Position numbers and translations under genes: made by a program. A DNA stretch of 36,504 nucleotides from Methylophilales bacterium 28-44-11 (GTDB taxonomy: Bacteria; Pseudomonadota; Gammaproteobacteria; Burkholderiales; Methylophilaceae): contig NCGC01000007.1 of the NCBI GenBank assembly GCA_002281475.1, forward strand, positions 1 to 36,504, in the 5' to 3' direction. Positions 34,033-36,504 of the stretch are shown here, piece by piece. Below the pieces are notes generated by a model. It was given only the letters and a program-made list of their open reading frames with translations, was not told the origin of the DNA and ran no database searches. How positions within the stretch are numbered: the stretch's first letter is position 1; every line of letters starts with the position of its first letter.

Positions 34033-35397
34033 TTAATGCACATGCGGCTTGCCTTGTGGTTTCGCATTGGGGTCTATCGGTTGCGGGTCTAGGGTCACTA
34101 CTGTCATATTGTCTTGATTTAGATACTTTTTGGCAACAGCTTGAATTTGTTCCGATGTCACCATTTTTAGTTTTTCTGGATATTCTTTTATCAATCCCCA
34201 TGGATAGCCCATAGTTTCTAATTGACCCAATTGCATGGCTTGGTAGAAAACAGAATCTCGTTGATATACGTCTGCAGCAATGACTGCAGCTTTTACACGA
34301 TCTAATTCTTTTTGCGTGACGCCACTGGTTTTAATCAGCTCAATTTGCGCCAACAGTGCTGCCTCAAGCTCTGCAACAGTTTTACCTTCTGAAGGTGTAC
34401 CCACAAGCTCAAATAAAGAGTGTTGACCACGTGAAGTCGTATCGTAACCAGCTCCAACATCCAATGCTAATGAAGTTTCGCGCACTAACTTTTGATTCAA
34501 TCGCGCTGAGTCATTTCCACTTAACACACCAGCCAATACCTCAAGTGCATAAGGCTCCCAAGCTTGTTCGGTGGTGGTGGATTTGAACGCCAATACTGGC
34601 GCATGAAAGCCCATGGCTAAATAGGGCAATTTACCAGGCGCTTTTACTACCGCGCGACGTACCCCTAATTGCGCCGGTTCTACTTGAGGTTTGCGTGGTG
34701 GTAAGGCACGCGCTTTGATCGGACCAAAATACTGTTTAGCTAATGCCAACACTTCTTTTGTATTGACATCGCCCACCACTACTAAAGTAGCATTATTGGG
34801 CGTATACCAATTGCGATACCATTCACGCGCATCTTCAGCCGTCATGTTCTCTAAATCATTCATGTGCCCAACCACAGGACGACCATAAGGATGCGCTCTA
34901 AATGTAATCGCTTGGAATTGCTCATTCACCTTTGATTGTGGCTTATCTTCAGTCCGCCAACGGCGTTCTTCCATCACCACTTTAATCTCTTTGGCAAACT
35001 CTTCATCCGTGATTTGCAAGTGTTGCATGCGATCAGCTTCTAAGCGCATGGATAGCGGTAAATTAGACTTTTCTAGTTGTTGGTAATAACAAGTGTAATC
35101 CATGCCAGTGAATGCATTTTCTTTCCCACCAGCGGCCGCGATCATGCGCGAAAACTGACCCGCGGGCACTTTTTTTGTGCCTTTGAACATCATATGTTCC
35201 AACACATGTGCCACCCCAGTTTTACCATTGACTTCATCTAAGGCACCAGCCCGGTACCACACTTGCGACACCACCACTGGCGCGCGATGATCTTCTTGCA
35301 CAATCACTTTCATCCCGTTATTTAACTTAAATTCCTGAATCTCAGCTTGTGAAATAAGGGGGACAAATGCTAAACAAATCAATAAATAACGATGCAT
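34033..35397 (-). CDS. exported zinc M16-family (pitrilysin-type) metallopeptidase
   Basis: A 454-residue periplasmic metalloprotease. The ATG at 35397 puts a signal peptide first (MHRYLLICLAFVPLISQAE); the frame opens earlier (35514), but those 39 residues would hide it. The inverted zinc motif is HVLEH (H64, E67, H68) in GVAHVLEHMMFKGT, with the third ligand a Glu of VVMEERR about 75 residues on (E143 or E144). KENAFTGMDYTCYYQQL and the second M16 domain (GNDSARLNQKLVRETSLALDV) follow. The C-terminus is a proline-, lysine- and histidine-rich tail. It is the first gene of the pair and supplies the catalytic subunit. It is divergent from ftsY across 196 bases holding three copies of a nine-base motif. 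Confidence 0.93.
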   Translation of the reverse strand: MHRYLLICLAFVPLISQAEIQEFKLNNGMKVIVQEDHRAPVVVSQVWYRAGALDEVNGKTGVAHVLEHMMFKGTKKVPAGQFSRMIAAAGGKENAFTGMDYTCYYQQLEKSNLPLSMRLEADRMQHLQITDEEFAKEIKVVMEERRWRTEDKPQSKVNEQFQAITFRAHPYGRPVVGHMNDLENMTAEDAREWYRNWYTPNNATLVVVGDVNTKEVLALAKQYFGPIKARALPPRKPQVEPAQLGVRRAVVKAPGKLPYLAMGFHAPVLAFKSTTTEQAWEPYALEVLAGVLSGNDSARLNQKLVRETSLALDVGAGYDTTSRGQHSLFELVGTPSEGKTVAELEAALLAQIELIKTSGVTQKELDRVKAAVIAADVYQRDSVFYQAMQLGQLETMGYPWGLIKEYPEKLKMVTSEQIQAVAKKYLNQDNMTVVTLDPQPIDPNAKPQGKPHVH

Positions 35398-35481
35398 GTT
35401 CAAAACAATTCTCTTTCTTAATCTTAATGAAAACCAAACATGTAATAATGACCAACAAGAAATCGCTTTAGTTCGCCAAGT

Positions 35482-35572
35482 AATCACTATGAGAGACGAT
35501 GCGCAAACACGCAATCACTATAAATCTCATTCAACATAGCCTGCGCGCAAGTTTACGACTAAAATAGTGATT
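35482..35572. repeat. three copies of AATCACTAT between the M16 and ftsY genes
   Basis: AATCACTAT occurs at 35482-35490 and 35513-35521, and its exact inverse ATAGTGATT at 35564-35572. All lie in the 196-base divergent intergenic region. They could be binding sites for one regulator acting on either gene. No known regulator site is recognised. Confidence 0.45.
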
Positions 35573-35593
35573 AAATCTATTTATAAGTTTTTT

Positions 35594-36504
35594 ATGTTCA
35601 ATATTTTCAAGAAAAAGCCTGATACCAGTCAAGTAACTGACCAAACCAAAGCATCAGATCAGACCAAAGAAGCGTTTGCACCTCCACTTGCTGACGCTGA
35701 TACAACATCATCCAATACGCTAAGTTTTGCACAGCGTCTGAAACAAGGGCTTTCTAAAACACGTCAACAGTTTAGTAGCCAATTGGCCAGCTTATTTGGC
35801 GGGGGGAAAATTGATGATGACACTTATGAAGAACTTGAAACAATCTTATTGACTTCTGATTTGGGTGTTGCTGCAACCCAAAAGTTATTAAATCAACTCA
35901 AAAAACGTGTCGCACGTGAGCAACTTAATGACACCACCGCTTTAAAAAGTGCATTAAAAGCTGAGTTATTGGCTGTATTACAACCTCTTGAAGTCCCACT
36001 CATTACTCACACTCATAAGCCGTATGTGATTATGCTGGCAGGCGTCAATGGTGCTGGTAAAACCACCACCATCGGTAAACTGGCCAATCGGTTTCAAGCA
36101 GAGGGTAAAACGGTGCTCATTGCTGCGGGTGATACATTTCGTGCCGCCGCGCGCGAGCAATTGCAAGTTTGGGGTGAGCGCAACAATGTACAAGTGATAG
36201 CATCAGAAGGGGGTGACCCAGCGGCAGTTATTTTTGATGCAGTCAATTCTGCCAAGGCCAAACAGATTGATATCGTCATTGCAGATACCGCGGGTCGCTT
36301 ACCCACGCAGATGCATTTGATGGACGAAATCAAAAAAGTACAGCGAGTGATTGGCAAAGCCTACCCCAGTGCGCCACATGAGATTCTATTGGTTCTTGAT
36401 GCCAATACTGGCCAAAATGCAGTCAGCCAAGTCAAAGCATTTGACGATGCCCTTGGCGTAACAGGATTGGTGCTGAGTAAATTAGACGGTACCGCTAAAG
36501 GGGG
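35594..36504 (+). CDS. ftsY: signal recognition particle receptor FtsY (N-terminal part, cut by window edge)
   Basis: GTPase that docks SRP-ribosome complexes at the inner membrane. The frame is open to the right edge, giving 303 residues; only the last part of the G domain is missing. After a short acidic, low-complexity A region (about 1-45) comes the helical N domain (SFAQRLKQGLSKTRQQF to about 130, with LLTSDLGV). The G domain has the P-loop GVNGAGKT (150-157), GDTFRAAAREQL, DTAGR (231-235), LVLDANTGQNA and SKLDGTAKGG (296 onward). The ATG at 35594 gives the typical MFNIFKKK start. Identification is confident. Confidence 0.97.
   Translation, partial: MFNIFKKKPDTSQVTDQTKASDQTKEAFAPPLADADTTSSNTLSFAQRLKQGLSKTRQQFSSQLASLFGGGKIDDDTYEELETILLTSDLGVAATQKLLNQLKKRVAREQLNDTTALKSALKAELLAVLQPLEVPLITHTHKPYVIMLAGVNGAGKTTTIGKLANRFQAEGKTVLIAAGDTFRAAAREQLQVWGERNNVQVIASEGGDPAAVIFDAVNSAKAKQIDIVIADTAGRLPTQMHLMDEIKKVQRVIGKAYPSAPHEILLVLDANTGQNAVSQVKAFDDALGVTGLVLSKLDGTAKG

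Overview
The window looks like a piece of a betaproteobacterial chromosome, most likely Methylophilaceae (a Methylotenera-like methylotroph). This is inferred from gene content and order (recN-nadK-hrcA-hemH, grpE-dnaK-dnaJ, ftsY/M16/rsmD/coaD/fdx), moderate G+C, and an Entner-Doudoroff edd-eda pair. No sequence search was possible, so the family is a guess and the class is fairly safe. Coding density is high and no gap without a gene exceeds about 210 bases. I saw no tRNA, rRNA, CRISPR array, transposase or prophage gene.

Layout. (1) 1-4228: partial recN and nadK on the minus strand, then hrcA and hemH on the plus strand. (2) 4265-9880, plus strand: an overlapping ADP-heptose operon hldD-gmhA-hldE-waaF followed by a GT-C-type membrane protein. 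(3) 9847-15367, minus strand: a six-gene surface-glycan block (HAD phosphatase, kinase-fold protein, GT4 glycosyltransferase, FkbM methyltransferase, CgeB-like glycosyltransferase, GT9 protein), A+T-rich in its distal part. (4) 15386-18143, minus strand: edd and eda with a clear sigma70-like promoter, a palindromic element between the genes and a strong terminator. (5) 18216-25620: LPS inner-core decoration, with a NodU-type carbamoyltransferase, a protein with two kinase-like domains, an LpxL-type acyltransferase, waaP, waaG and divergent waaC. (6) 25638-29641: grpE-dnaK-dnaJ with sigma32-type promoters. (7) 29809-36504: a small exported protein, fdx-gloA and a small conserved gene, coaD, rsmD, an M16 peptidase pair and partial ftsY.

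How it fits together. Regions 2, 3 and 5 together cover ADP-heptose synthesis (except gmhB), heptose I and II transfer (WaaC, WaaF), the first outer-core hexose (WaaG), heptose phosphorylation (WaaP and relatives), probable O-carbamoylation, and addition or modification of outer sugars. The whole envelope/Entner-Doudoroff block of about 21 kb sits between hemH and grpE, genes that are often close neighbours in related bacteria. The items most worth following up are the double kinase-like protein beside the carbamoyltransferase, the kinase-fold protein lacking its catalytic Asp, the palindromic element between edd and eda, and the regulation of the chaperone genes (hrcA present, sigma32 promoters visible, no CIRCE seen).
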